The notes under the pieces are model-generated. The model searched no databases. It was not told the origin of the DNA and saw only the letters and a program-made list of their open reading frames with translations. Below, piece by piece: positions 8,745 through 17,724 of a DNA stretch of 64,000 nucleotides. Numbering within the stretch: position 1 is the first letter of the stretch; each line of letters opens with the position of its first letter. The position numbers were made by a program, and so were the translations under genes. The DNA is taken from positions 1-64,000 of the forward strand of contig CAMVPC010000019.1 of assembly GCA_947169265.1 (NCBI GenBank). The letters are read 5' to 3'. Origin of the DNA: an uncultured Prevotellaceae bacterium. Lineage in GTDB: Bacteria > Bacteroidota > Bacteroidia > Bacteroidales > Muribaculaceae.

Positions 8745-11336
8745 ATGAACTTCAACAATTACACCATCAAGGCGCAAGAAGTGATACAAAAAGCTGTCAC
8801 GCTTGCCAAGAACAACGGCAACCAGGCCCTTGAACCAGTGCACCTGCTCAAGGCCGTGATGACCGAGGGCGACACCATCGTCAAGTTCCTGTTGCAAAAA
8901 CTCGACATCGCGCCGACGATGATCGAGCGGCCGCTCGACAACGAGCTGGCACGCCTGCCGCGCGTGAATGGCGGTGAGCCCTATCTGGGCAACGACGCCA
9001 ACCGCGTGCTCGAGACTGCCACCACCATCGCCAAACGCATGGGCGACCAATATGTCACCATTGAGACCTTGCTACTGGCCCTCTTTGAGGAAAAGAGCGC
9101 GGCCTCGACCATCCTCAAGGACGCCGGCATCACCCAGCGCGAGCTGGTGGCTGCTATCCAAGAGTTGCGCAAGGGTAAAAACGCAACGGCGCAGAGCGCC
9201 GAAGAACAGTACAACGCGCTGTCGAAGTATGCCATCAACCTGTGTGAACGTGCGCGCGAGGGCAAGCTCGACCCTGTCATCGGGCGCGACGATGAAATCC
9301 GCCGTGTGCTCCAAATCCTGAGCCGGCGCACCAAGAACAACCCCATCCTCATCGGCGAGCCGGGCACCGGAAAGACCGCCATTGTCGAAGGCCTGGCGGG
9401 CCGCATCGTGCGCGGCGACGTTCCCGAGAACCTCAAGCGCAAGCAAGTGTATTCGCTCGACATGGGCGCCCTGATTGCCGGCGCCAAGTATCAGGGCGAA
9501 TTTGAGGAGCGCCTCAAGGCCGTCATCAACGAAATCGTGCAGGCGCAAGGCGAAATCATCCTCTTCATCGACGAAATCCACACCCTCGTGGGAGCCGGAA
9601 AAAGCAGCGGGGCCATGGATGCCGCCAATATCCTCAAGCCAGCGCTGGCGCGCGGCGAGTTGCGCAGCATAGGCGCCACCACACTCGACGAATACCAAAA
9701 GTATTTCGAGAAAGACAAAGCACTCGAGCGACGCTTCCAAATCGTTATGGTCGACGAGCCCGACACCGAAGACGCCGTGGCCATACTGCGTGGTTTGAAA
9801 GAGAAATATGAGAACCACCACAAGGTGCGTATCAAAGACGATGCCATCATCGCCGCCGTGCAGCTGAGCCAACGTTACATCAGCGACCGTTTCCTGCCCG
9901 ACAAGGCCATCGACCTGGTGGACGAGGCAGCCGCTAAGCTGCGCATTGAGATGGACAGCGTGCCCGAGCAACTCGACGAAATCTCGCGCCGCATCGCCCA
10001 GCTCGAAATCGAGCGCGAGGCCATCAAGCGCGATGGCGACGAGCAACGCATCAAGCAACTCGATGAAAGCATCGCCAACCTCAAGGAACGCGAGAGCGAC
10101 TATCGCGCCAAGTGGCAAAGCGAGAAAGAACTCATAGGTCACATCCAGCAAAACAAAATCGACATTGAGCAACTCAACTTTGAGGCTCAACGAGCCGAAC
10201 GCGAAGGAAATTACGCTCGCGTGGCCGAGCTGAGATATTCGCTCATCAAGCAGAAACAAGACGAAATTGCCACTTTCCAGCAACAACTGCGCGACATGCA
10301 GGGCGACAAGGCGCTCATCAAAGAGGAGGTCGACAGCGACGACATCGCCGAAATCGTGAGCCGATGGACGGGCATCCCGGTCACCAAAATGCTGCAAAGC
10401 GAAGGAGAGAAACTGCTGCATCTCGAAGACGAGCTGCACAAGCGCGTCGTGGGGCAAGATGAGGCCATCAAGGCCATCAGCGACGCGGTGCGCCGCAGCC
10501 GCGCCGGCCTCAACGACCCGCGCCGCCCCATCGGGTCGTTCATCTTCCTGGGCACCACCGGTGTGGGCAAGACCGAGCTGGCCAAGGCGCTCGCCGACTA
10601 CCTGTTCAACGACGAAAACATGCTCACACGCATCGACATGAGCGAGTACCAGGAAAAATTCTCGGTGACACGACTCATAGGGTCGCCCCCGGGATATGTG
10701 GGATATGACGAAGGAGGTCAACTCACCGAGGCCGTGCGACGCAAGCCTTACAGCGTGGTGCTCTTTGATGAGATTGAGAAGGCCCACCCCGATGTGTTCA
10801 ACGTGTTGTTGCAAGTGCTTGACGACGGCCGCCTGACTGACAACAAGGGTCGCACCGCCAACTTCAAGAATACGATAATCATCATGACGAGCAACATGGG
10901 CAGCGACCTGTTGCGGCAACGCTTCGAGGCGCTCACGCCGCAAAACCGCGACCGTATCCTCGCCGAGTCGCGCCAACAGGTGCTCACGATGCTCAAGAAC
11001 ACGATACGCCCCGAGTTCCTTAACCGCATTGACGAAATCATCATGTTCACGCCACTCGACGAGCAGCAAATCGCGCAAATCGTGAGGCTGCAACTCAACG
11101 GGCTCAAGAAAACACTCGCACCCAACGGCATCACTCTCGACTATACCGAAGAGGCCGTGAAAGCACTGGCACGCGCGGGCTACGACCCGGAATTTGGTGC
11201 CCGTCCCGTAAAGCGGGCCATCCAGAACCTGGTGCTCAACCCGCTCTCGCAGGAAATTATCGCGCACCGCGTGAACCGCGAGCGCCCCATCACGCTCAAT
11301 GCCACCGGCAGCGGAACACTCACATTCAACAACTGA
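8745..11336 (+). CDS. clpB: ATP-dependent chaperone ClpB
   Basis: Two AAA+ modules ([37 protein letters not shown]), ClpB middle coiled coil, and C-terminal D2-small domain. Confidence 0.98.
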   Translation: MNFNNYTIKAQEVIQKAVTLAKNNGNQALEPVHLLKAVMTEGDTIVKFLLQKLDIAPTMIERPLDNELARLPRVNGGEPYLGNDANRVLETATTIAKRMGDQYVTIETLLLALFEEKSAASTILKDAGITQRELVAAIQELRKGKNATAQSAEEQYNALSKYAINLCERAREGKLDPVIGRDDEIRRVLQILSRRTKNNPILIGEPGTGKTAIVEGLAGRIVRGDVPENLKRKQVYSLDMGALIAGAKYQGEFEERLKAVINEIVQAQGEIILFIDEIHTLVGAGKSSGAMDAANILKPALARGELRSIGATTLDEYQKYFEKDKALERRFQIVMVDEPDTEDAVAILRGLKEKYENHHKVRIKDDAIIAAVQLSQRYISDRFLPDKAIDLVDEAAAKLRIEMDSVPEQLDEISRRIAQLEIEREAIKRDGDEQRIKQLDESIANLKERESDYRAKWQSEKELIGHIQQNKIDIEQLNFEAQRAEREGNYARVAELRYSLIKQKQDEIATFQQQLRDMQGDKALIKEEVDSDDIAEIVSRWTGIPVTKMLQSEGEKLLHLEDELHKRVVGQDEAIKAISDAVRRSRAGLNDPRRPIGSFIFLGTTGVGKTELAKALADYLFNDENMLTRIDMSEYQEKFSVTRLIGSPPGYVGYDEGGQLTEAVRRKPYSVVLFDEIEKAHPDVFNVLLQVLDDGRLTDNKGRTANFKNTIIIMTSNMGSDLLRQRFEALTPQNRDRILAESRQQVLTMLKNTIRPEFLNRIDEIIMFTPLDEQQIAQIVRLQLNGLKKTLAPNGITLDYTEEAVKALARAGYDPEFGARPVKRAIQNLVLNPLSQEIIAHRVNRERPITLNATGSGTLTFNN

Positions 11337-11371
11337 TCACCACTCGCCGCAAGGCGACAAAAACAGCAAAG

Positions 11372-11405
11372 CGAAGGGCTACCGGCATGCCGATAGCCCT
11401 TCGTC
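11372..11405 (+). terminator. Intrinsic terminator-like hairpin after clpB
   Basis: cgaagggctaccggcatgccgatagcccttcg. Confidence 0.7.
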
Positions 11406-11484
11406 ATTTCTTAAAAATCGGGTCACCCGCAAAACCTTGTGTTCGTTTTGCTGGTGCCCAGAATTATGTAATCATCGCCTCTAA

Positions 11485-11723
11485 GTAGCCCCGCTAGGGG
11501 CGGCAGATAGTAGGCAGGGGTGCAGCGCGACAGCGCGAAACCCCTGTAATCATCGCATTTCGTGCAACGTAGCCCCGTTAGGGGCGACAGAATCAACATG
11601 ATGACACTGTCCAAATTATGTCGCCCCGAATGGGGCTAATATTGAGTGGGATATGCCGGTCGCAGGGGTTTCGCGCTGTCACGCTGCACCCCTGCCTAAA
11701 AAGTGTCGCCCCTGGCGGGGCTA
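11485..11723. repeat. GC-rich intergenic repeat cluster with a large inverted repeat
   Basis: 34-nt arms at 11513-11546 and 11663-11696 are reverse complements with one mismatch. Outer arms agccccgctaggggcg and cgcccctggcggggct, with two more palindromic units between. Confidence 0.9.
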
Positions 11724-11823
11724 ACTTGTTTAACGAACACTGGATTTTGCGAGTGACCCCAAAAATCGCCTTAGTTTTAACTTAAAGTATCTCTCTAATT
11801 ACAGCTATTTATAGTGCTGTGAT

Positions 11824-13938
11824 TTATAATTTTATCAATTTCACAAATACTGAGTCGGGGGAGATATTCCGTTTGTCGATCGGATGGAACTGAATGGTGT
11901 TTTTTCCACGCGTGAGGCGCAACCTCAAGGTGTTGCTTCGCGTAGCGTCGGCAGGCACAAGGAAAGCGCCTTGGGCATGGGTATTGACCAGCGCGCGTAG
12001 CACGAGCGGCCCATGAGGCGTGCGGTCATCGAAGCCGGAAGCGGTAAGCGTCATGGCATATTCACCGGGTGTAGCGAGTGTGACGATGGCCCGGAGGGTG
12101 CCATGCTCATCGTCCATAAGGCTATCGATGGGTACCAGCCGCGACGGGGGCACCATCAACCACGATGTAGAGCAGTCACTGGGACCATGCTTGTTGATGG
12201 CGATGACCGAATACTCGTGAAGCGAGGTAGTGTCGCGCAACACCGTGAGCGTGTCGTTGATATAATAGACCGGGGCGCCATTGACCACAAGGCGGTAGCC
12301 CAAGGTCGCAGAGCGCGAAGGCAGAGCAAGCGTACTGTCGTCCCACACGACCGCCGGCACAGCCGGCAGCACGCGCCAGGGCGAAGAGGCCATTGTGACG
12401 AGTCCGCCGTCGCCTCCGCCGGCAAGCGTGACCACGATATCGTGTTGTCCGTGGTCAAGCATTGACGCTTTCACGAAATTTCCCTCGATAGGCTTGCCGT
12501 CGACGGTGACGCTTGCCACTTCATTACCCACACCCTCGATGGTGATGTTGAGCGTAGCATGGCGATAAGAAAACCCGCTCAACGTCTTGTCGCCGGGAAA
12601 CACAGCGGGCACGCATGGCGACAGTTCTATGCCGTCGGGCAAAAGGTTGACTCCACACAACACCCTCATCACCACGGCCATGTTACCGGCCGCGTTGCAC
12701 AATGCCATGCGCCCTGTCGAGAGGCGGCCGGTGTAAGCGTCGCTCCACGCGCCGCACGAGGCGGCAAAAGCCTGAGTACGCAACATCGAGGCCACACACA
12801 GCCTCACGGCATGAGTGTTGCCGGTGCGCGCCGCCGCCAGTGCCCAGTAAGCCGCCGTCATGGGGAAAGCGGCGCGCGCCAGCGAAGTGTCGGCCTCGAC
12901 AAGCGGGTACCTTAATGGCAATCCGTAAGGCGGCAATGGCGTTTGTTCCACCAAATGCTCAGCCCGGTCCTCATCGGCCATACCGTTGAGCACGGCCAGT
13001 GCCTGTGCCAAATTGTCGGTAAAAGGAGCCAGGCAAGGGCGTAACTGTCCCGCGGTCCACGCCATGTAGCACCCCAATCTCTCATGCCACAACTCATGGT
13101 TAGTGACATCGCGCAACCTACCGGCCTTTGCGTCAAAGTCATTGACCATGTTCAGTTCGTCGCCCATGGCTTCGACCACCTTATAAGCCTTCAGCAACTG
13201 GGCGTTAGCGGCAAGGGTGTTCATCTCCATCATCTCGGGGGCACTACTCCATGAGGGCGGCGCGCATGCCGCGTCGACATAAGGGGCGTAACCGCATTGA
13301 ACGGGTCGATGCTCATCGAGCGTGACTCCATCCTCACGGGCAAGAGTGGCGAGGAGCACGTCGTGGGCCTCGCGCAACCATTCCTTGTCGCCGGTGACAC
13401 AATAGACCTCCCAGGCAGCAGCAGCCCACACCAGGTGTCCACCTCGCGCCGGCCATTGCTCAGGCTTATCAATGACACCGTCGTGCACCCCGGCCCGCAG
13501 GGCGGCCATCGCCTGCTTGGGCGCCGTCATTGCCAGCGACAAGTAGATGGAATAACATTCCTCGAACGTGAGCAGCGCGTTGTTATCGCGCAACGAGCCT
13601 GCGGCCAAGTGACGCGTCACCTCGTCGAGCGACATATTGTAGACTGCGTTTACAAGGCGTTGCGGCGAAGTGAAGGAGGGTCCTTTCCGGCCAAGCGTTA
13701 CGCCTTTCCAGTGGTGGGAAGCCGCCTGTGGGTGGTTGGTTGTGAGGTGGTTGTCGTCGAGCGCCACGGCCACCCACTCACCCTCGATGACGCTGTCGGG
13801 AGTGACGACAAAATGGTCGTTCTCGTCGATGGTGCCGCTGCGCGACCGCTCGGCTGCACACGAAGCCATAACCAAGCACACCACGAGCAAAGCCAGCCTT
13901 GCCCACAGTCCACGAAGTGACATTTTGTCGGTTTTCAT
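11824..13938 (-). CDS. Lipoprotein, probable (alpha/alpha)6-barrel glycoside hydrolase-like protein
   Basis: Lipobox LVMASCAAE; helical-toroid-like segments (GHLVWAAAAWEVYCVTGDKEWLREAHDVLLATL); terminal beta-rich region (GFSYRHATLNITIEGVGNEVASVTVDGK). The track ORF begins at 13998; MKTDKMSL at 13938 is preferred. Confidence 0.7.
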   Translation of the reverse strand: MKTDKMSLRGLWARLALLVVCLVMASCAAERSRSGTIDENDHFVVTPDSVIEGEWVAVALDDNHLTTNHPQAASHHWKGVTLGRKGPSFTSPQRLVNAVYNMSLDEVTRHLAAGSLRDNNALLTFEECYSIYLSLAMTAPKQAMAALRAGVHDGVIDKPEQWPARGGHLVWAAAAWEVYCVTGDKEWLREAHDVLLATLAREDGVTLDEHRPVQCGYAPYVDAACAPPSWSSAPEMMEMNTLAANAQLLKAYKVVEAMGDELNMVNDFDAKAGRLRDVTNHELWHERLGCYMAWTAGQLRPCLAPFTDNLAQALAVLNGMADEDRAEHLVEQTPLPPYGLPLRYPLVEADTSLARAAFPMTAAYWALAAARTGNTHAVRLCVASMLRTQAFAASCGAWSDAYTGRLSTGRMALCNAAGNMAVVMRVLCGVNLLPDGIELSPCVPAVFPGDKTLSGFSYRHATLNITIEGVGNEVASVTVDGKPIEGNFVKASMLDHGQHDIVVTLAGGGDGGLVTMASSPWRVLPAVPAVVWDDSTLALPSRSATLGYRLVVNGAPVYYINDTLTVLRDTTSLHEYSVIAINKHGPSDCSTSWLMVPPSRLVPIDSLMDDEHGTLRAIVTLATPGEYAMTLTASGFDDRTPHGPLVLRALVNTHAQGAFLVPADATRSNTLRLRLTRGKNTIQFHPIDKRNISPDSVFVKLIKL

Positions 13939-14180
13939 TCTCGTCGCAATAGGAAATGTGTTGCAAATATAGGCACAAAAAACGTAAATGTAAAGCATTA
14001 CATAGCATAAAAACGCATTTTCGGTCCGTCCATGGCGGCCATTTAAGGATTTTGCACGACATTTGCAGCGAATTTAGACGACATAAATAGGAGCCGGGCA
14101 CGAGATGCCGGCCAGTTTTAGTGATTAAAAAAGAAGGTAGCCGCCTAAAAGAAACGGTGACTTCTTAGAAAGGAGACTAA

Positions 14181-14321
14181 ATGATGAAAGTGACAAATGA
14201 AAAACAACGCCGCATGCGTGTGAACGAACTACCGTCGCACGCTTACCACCCCAACGCCTCGTTGAGGGCTCATTCCAAAACCGGTTATGTGGCCATGCCC
14301 ATGCGGCGAATGGCCAACTAA
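14181..14321 (+). CDS. Possible 46-aa basic small protein
   Basis: MMKVTNEKQRRMRVNELPSHAYHPNASLRAHSKTGYVAMPMRRMAN*, preceded by aaaggagactaa (RBS-like). Below the track length cutoff. Confidence 0.4.
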   Translation: MMKVTNEKQRRMRVNELPSHAYHPNASLRAHSKTGYVAMPMRRMAN

Positions 14322-14398
14322 CATTCGTGAGTAAATTTCCGTCATTGAGTAATATATTGATTTTGCTCATTGACAAGTTAACAATGTAACAATAAAAG

Positions 14399-14446
14399 CA
14401 GCAGCGGAGCCACCATTGAATGGTGTGGCTCCGCCGCTTTGTTTTT
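14399..14446 (-). terminator. Terminator hairpin downstream of fabD
   Basis: Minus-strand agcggcggagccacac...ggtggctccgctgct. Confidence 0.7.
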
Positions 14447-14475
14447 GTCGCCTAACGACAATCGGGTTCGCTCGA

Positions 14476-15354
14476 TTATTGCATGCCGCTTAGGGCGATT
14501 TCTTTGCTGGTGCGCTTGATGAGTCCTTGCAGCACGGTGCCCGGGCCAAGCTCGACAGCCTCGGTCATGCCGTCCTCAATCATACGTGCCACGATGTGGC
14601 TCCAACGCACCGGGGCGGTAAGTTGCTTGATGAGGTTTTCCTTGATTTCATCGGGGTCGGTGTGGGGCATGGCGTCCACATCCTGGTAGATGGGGCACAC
14701 CGGGGCCGAGAACCGCGCCTCGTGGATGGCCTTGGCGAGCTCCTCGCGGGCAGGCTCCATGAGCGGCGAGTGGAAGGCACCGCCCACCTTGAGCGGCAGT
14801 GCGCGCTTTGCGCCGGCCTCTTTGAGTTTTTCGCAAGCCTTCTCGATAGCCTCATGCGAGCCGCTTATCACGACCTGTCCCGGGCTGTTATAGTTGGCGG
14901 GCACGACGACGCCGTCGATAGCGGCACACACGTCTTCGATAGTCTTGTCGTCAAGACCGATGATGGCGGCCATTGTCGAGGGCGTGGCCTCGCAGGCCTT
15001 TTGCATGGCGAGAGCACGGGTTTCGACCAACTTGAGTCCCTGCTCAAAAGGAAGCGCGCCGGCGGCCACGAGCGCCGAGAACTCTCCGAGCGAGTGGCCG
15101 GCGACCATGTCGGGGTTGAACTCGTCGCCCAGTGTCTTGGCGAGAATCACCGAATGAAGGAAAACGGCGGGCTGTGTCACCTTGGTTTGCTTGAGGTCGT
15201 CCTCGGTGCCGTCAAACATGAGGTCGGTAATGCGGAATCCCAGCACCTCGTTAGCTTTTTCAAACATTTCTTTGGCCATAGGGTTGTTCTCGTAGAGGTC
15301 TTTGCCCATTCCCACGAATTGTGCACCTTGACCTGGAAAAACGAATGCTTTCAT
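14476..15354 (-). CDS. fabD: Malonyl-CoA:ACP transacylase
   Basis: MKAFVFPGQGAQFVGMGKDLY and active-site motif VAGHSLGEFSALVAAG. Confidence 0.97.
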   Translation of the reverse strand: MKAFVFPGQGAQFVGMGKDLYENNPMAKEMFEKANEVLGFRITDLMFDGTEDDLKQTKVTQPAVFLHSVILAKTLGDEFNPDMVAGHSLGEFSALVAAGALPFEQGLKLVETRALAMQKACEATPSTMAAIIGLDDKTIEDVCAAIDGVVVPANYNSPGQVVISGSHEAIEKACEKLKEAGAKRALPLKVGGAFHSPLMEPAREELAKAIHEARFSAPVCPIYQDVDAMPHTDPDEIKENLIKQLTAPVRWSHIVARMIEDGMTEAVELGPGTVLQGLIKRTSKEIALSGMQ

Positions 15355-15546
15355 TGTCAATTAATATGCTTTCAAAAATTGGTTATTAAAGAAATATATC
15401 CTTATTTAGGCCGACAAAGTTAGTATTTTTTTTGCAATCTATGCCCAAGTTGTCATTTTTTTGTGCTAACTTTGCCGTATAGTAATCGGCCAAGCGGCTT
15501 TATTGCCCCAAAATGAGGCCGTGCTGGTAAAAAAAACGGAAAAAGT

Positions 15547-15765
15547 ATGCTTAATTCTACATTACTACTATTGGGAGGGCTGAGCGGCTGGGAAGTCGTG
15601 CTCATCGTGCTTGTGGTGCTACTTCTTTTTGGCGGCAAAAAAATTCCGGAGCTCATGAAAGGATTGGGCAAGGGAGTGCGCTCGTTCAAGGAAGGCATGA
15701 ACGAGGTGACCGACGAGCTTAACAAGCCGGTCGAGAAAGACCAGAAAGAAGCCGACAAGAAGTGA
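15547..15765 (+). CDS. tatA: TatA/TatE-family twin-arginine translocase protein
   Basis: [50 protein letters not shown] promoter upstream near 15467. Confidence 0.95.
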   Translation: MLNSTLLLLGGLSGWEVVLIVLVVLLLFGGKKIPELMKGLGKGVRSFKEGMNEVTDELNKPVEKDQKEADKK

Positions 15766-15800
15766 CTTGCACCCCTCGCCATCAAGGCGACAAGTGAACG

Positions 15801-16616
15801 ATGTCAAAGTCAGGCAAAGAGAGCGAAATGAGTTTTTGGGAACACCTCGACGAGTTGCGCGGTGTCCTCATCAAGATTGCCGTCATTGTCGTGGCGGTCG
15901 CCGTGGGGCTTTTTGCGGCCATGCCGTGGCTGTTCGACCATGTGATACTCGCCCCGTGCACGAGCGATTTTGTGCTCTACCGCTTCTTTGCGCGCGTCAC
16001 CGGTAGCGTGTCGTTCCTGCCACAGTTTGCGACAGGCGATTTCCATGTTGACCTCATCAATATCGAGCTGGCATCGCAGTTTTTCATTCACATGTCCACG
16101 TCGTTCTGGCTTGCGTTGGTGCTGTGTTTTCCCATCGTCATCTACCTATTGTGGACCTTCGTGAGTCCCGGGCTTTACGAGAATGAGAAAAGTGGGGCGC
16201 GTCGCGCCTTCGTGTTCGGGAACGTGATGTTTTTCTTGGGAGTGGCCGTGGGCTACTTGGTAGTATTTCCCATCACGTTGCGTTTCCTGGCCGACTATCA
16301 CGTGAGCGAAATGGTGCCCAACCAAATTTCGCTGTCGAGTTACATAGACACATTCTTGATGCTCATCCTTGTGATGGGCCTCATCTTCGAGTTGCCGCTG
16401 GTGGCCTGGTTGCTGGGCCGCATAGGGCTTCTCAAGCGCGATTTTTTCAAGCGTTATCGTCGCCACGCCATCGTGGTGCTACTCATCCTGGCCGCCGTAA
16501 TCACCCCCACCGGCGACCCGTTCACGCTCACCGTGGTTTTCCTGCCCATTTACCTGCTCTACGAAATGAGCGCATTGCTGGTAAAACCCGCCGAACGCGA
16601 GTCATCAACTGAATAA
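15801..16616 (+). CDS. tatC: Twin-arginine translocase subunit TatC
   Basis: MSFWEHLDELRGVLIKIAVIV N-terminus, multiple TMs and ITPTGDPFTLTVVFLPIYLLYE. Confidence 0.97.
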   Translation: MSKSGKESEMSFWEHLDELRGVLIKIAVIVVAVAVGLFAAMPWLFDHVILAPCTSDFVLYRFFARVTGSVSFLPQFATGDFHVDLINIELASQFFIHMSTSFWLALVLCFPIVIYLLWTFVSPGLYENEKSGARRAFVFGNVMFFLGVAVGYLVVFPITLRFLADYHVSEMVPNQISLSSYIDTFLMLILVMGLIFELPLVAWLLGRIGLLKRDFFKRYRRHAIVVLLILAAVITPTGDPFTLTVVFLPIYLLYEMSALLVKPAERESSTE

Positions 16617-16652
16617 ACCAATCAACAATAAAATCAACCAAACGAATTAGTT

Positions 16653-17696
16653 ATGGAAACTATCACCCTTCACCAAGTGACGTGCCCCAATTGCGGTTCG
16701 GCCGTCATGTCCTATAGCGCGTTGGCACAAGATGTGGAATGTCCTTACTGCCACCAAATGATGCGCAATGTGGAAGCGCTCACCGTCAAGCGCGAGGTGG
16801 CGTGCGCCAGCCAAATCATGCCGTTCACCTCATCGTTGCAGGACTTTGGCCAGCATTTGGTCAACGCCCTTGTGAAGCGCAAATATGTACCCCAGGACAT
16901 TTTCAGCTACCTCAACGCCGAGAACGCGATGAAGATATACCTGCCGATGTTTGTCTACGAAGGCAAGTACCACACGCGTTGGTCGGGCTACACCGAGGAG
17001 AAGAACAGCAAAGACGGCACGAATGAGAAACATTATATCGACGGTTTTGTCATCAAGGAGTTTGCCGTGATGGCCCCGGCCTACGAGAGCGGCCAGTTAC
17101 CCGAGGAGTTGAAACAGTTTGCGGCAACGTTCCCGTTTGACGCGGCAGCCATGAAGCCGTTCGACTTGGCGAGCGCCCAAGAAGAGAATGTGGCCACTAT
17201 CGAGGCCAACGCCGACCCCGACGCGGTGTGGAGCTCGACCGTGAAGAAGCAGGTTGAGGACATGGCCGACCAGGCCGCGCGCAACGACGCGCCCGGCGGC
17301 ATCAGCCGTTTCAAGCAGGACACGCACATCGACATCTATTCAAACGGCCGCCTTGTGCTCATCCCGTTTTGGTTTGTCTACTACAACTATCGGCAAGAAC
17401 GTTACTTCTTCATCATGGACGGCTCGGGCCGCAAAGAGAAGCTTACCGCGCCCGTCGATGCCGACCAAAAGAAGAACGCCAACAAATACAACATCTACTA
17501 CTGGATTCTCGGCGCGCTCATCGTGCTGGGAGCGGTGGTGGCCTGGATGGACAACCCCGCCGGCAAATTCCTCATCGGGGCCGGCGTGCTGGGCGTGATA
17601 GGGATGATTATCTTCGACCGCATGCGCCGCAAGAAAATTCACAACGCCGCCCAGGAGATTCGCAAGGAAGGCGCCGCGCGCTTCCTGGGGCAGTAG
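16653..17696 (+). CDS. Zinc-ribbon membrane protein of unknown function
   Basis: CPNCG...CPYC N-terminal zinc ribbon and two C-terminal TM helices. Confidence 0.8.
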   Translation: METITLHQVTCPNCGSAVMSYSALAQDVECPYCHQMMRNVEALTVKREVACASQIMPFTSSLQDFGQHLVNALVKRKYVPQDIFSYLNAENAMKIYLPMFVYEGKYHTRWSGYTEEKNSKDGTNEKHYIDGFVIKEFAVMAPAYESGQLPEELKQFAATFPFDAAAMKPFDLASAQEENVATIEANADPDAVWSSTVKKQVEDMADQAARNDAPGGISRFKQDTHIDIYSNGRLVLIPFWFVYYNYRQERYFFIMDGSGRKEKLTAPVDADQKKNANKYNIYYWILGALIVLGAVVAWMDNPAGKFLIGAGVLGVIGMIIFDRMRRKKIHNAAQEIRKEGAARFLGQ

Positions 17697-17724
17697 TACC
17701 CCCTGAGATTCTTAGCCGAGAATA

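Noticed and set aside
9072-11267. 731-aa minus-strand ORF opposite clpB
   Set aside because: Antisense shadow of a confidently identified GC-rich gene; translation has no recognisable motifs and unusual His/Val/Leu-rich composition.
8745-11336. ClpB as part of the novel Hsp70 locus
   Set aside because: It is a standard ClpB about 14 kb upstream with its own regulatory region and unrelated genes between.
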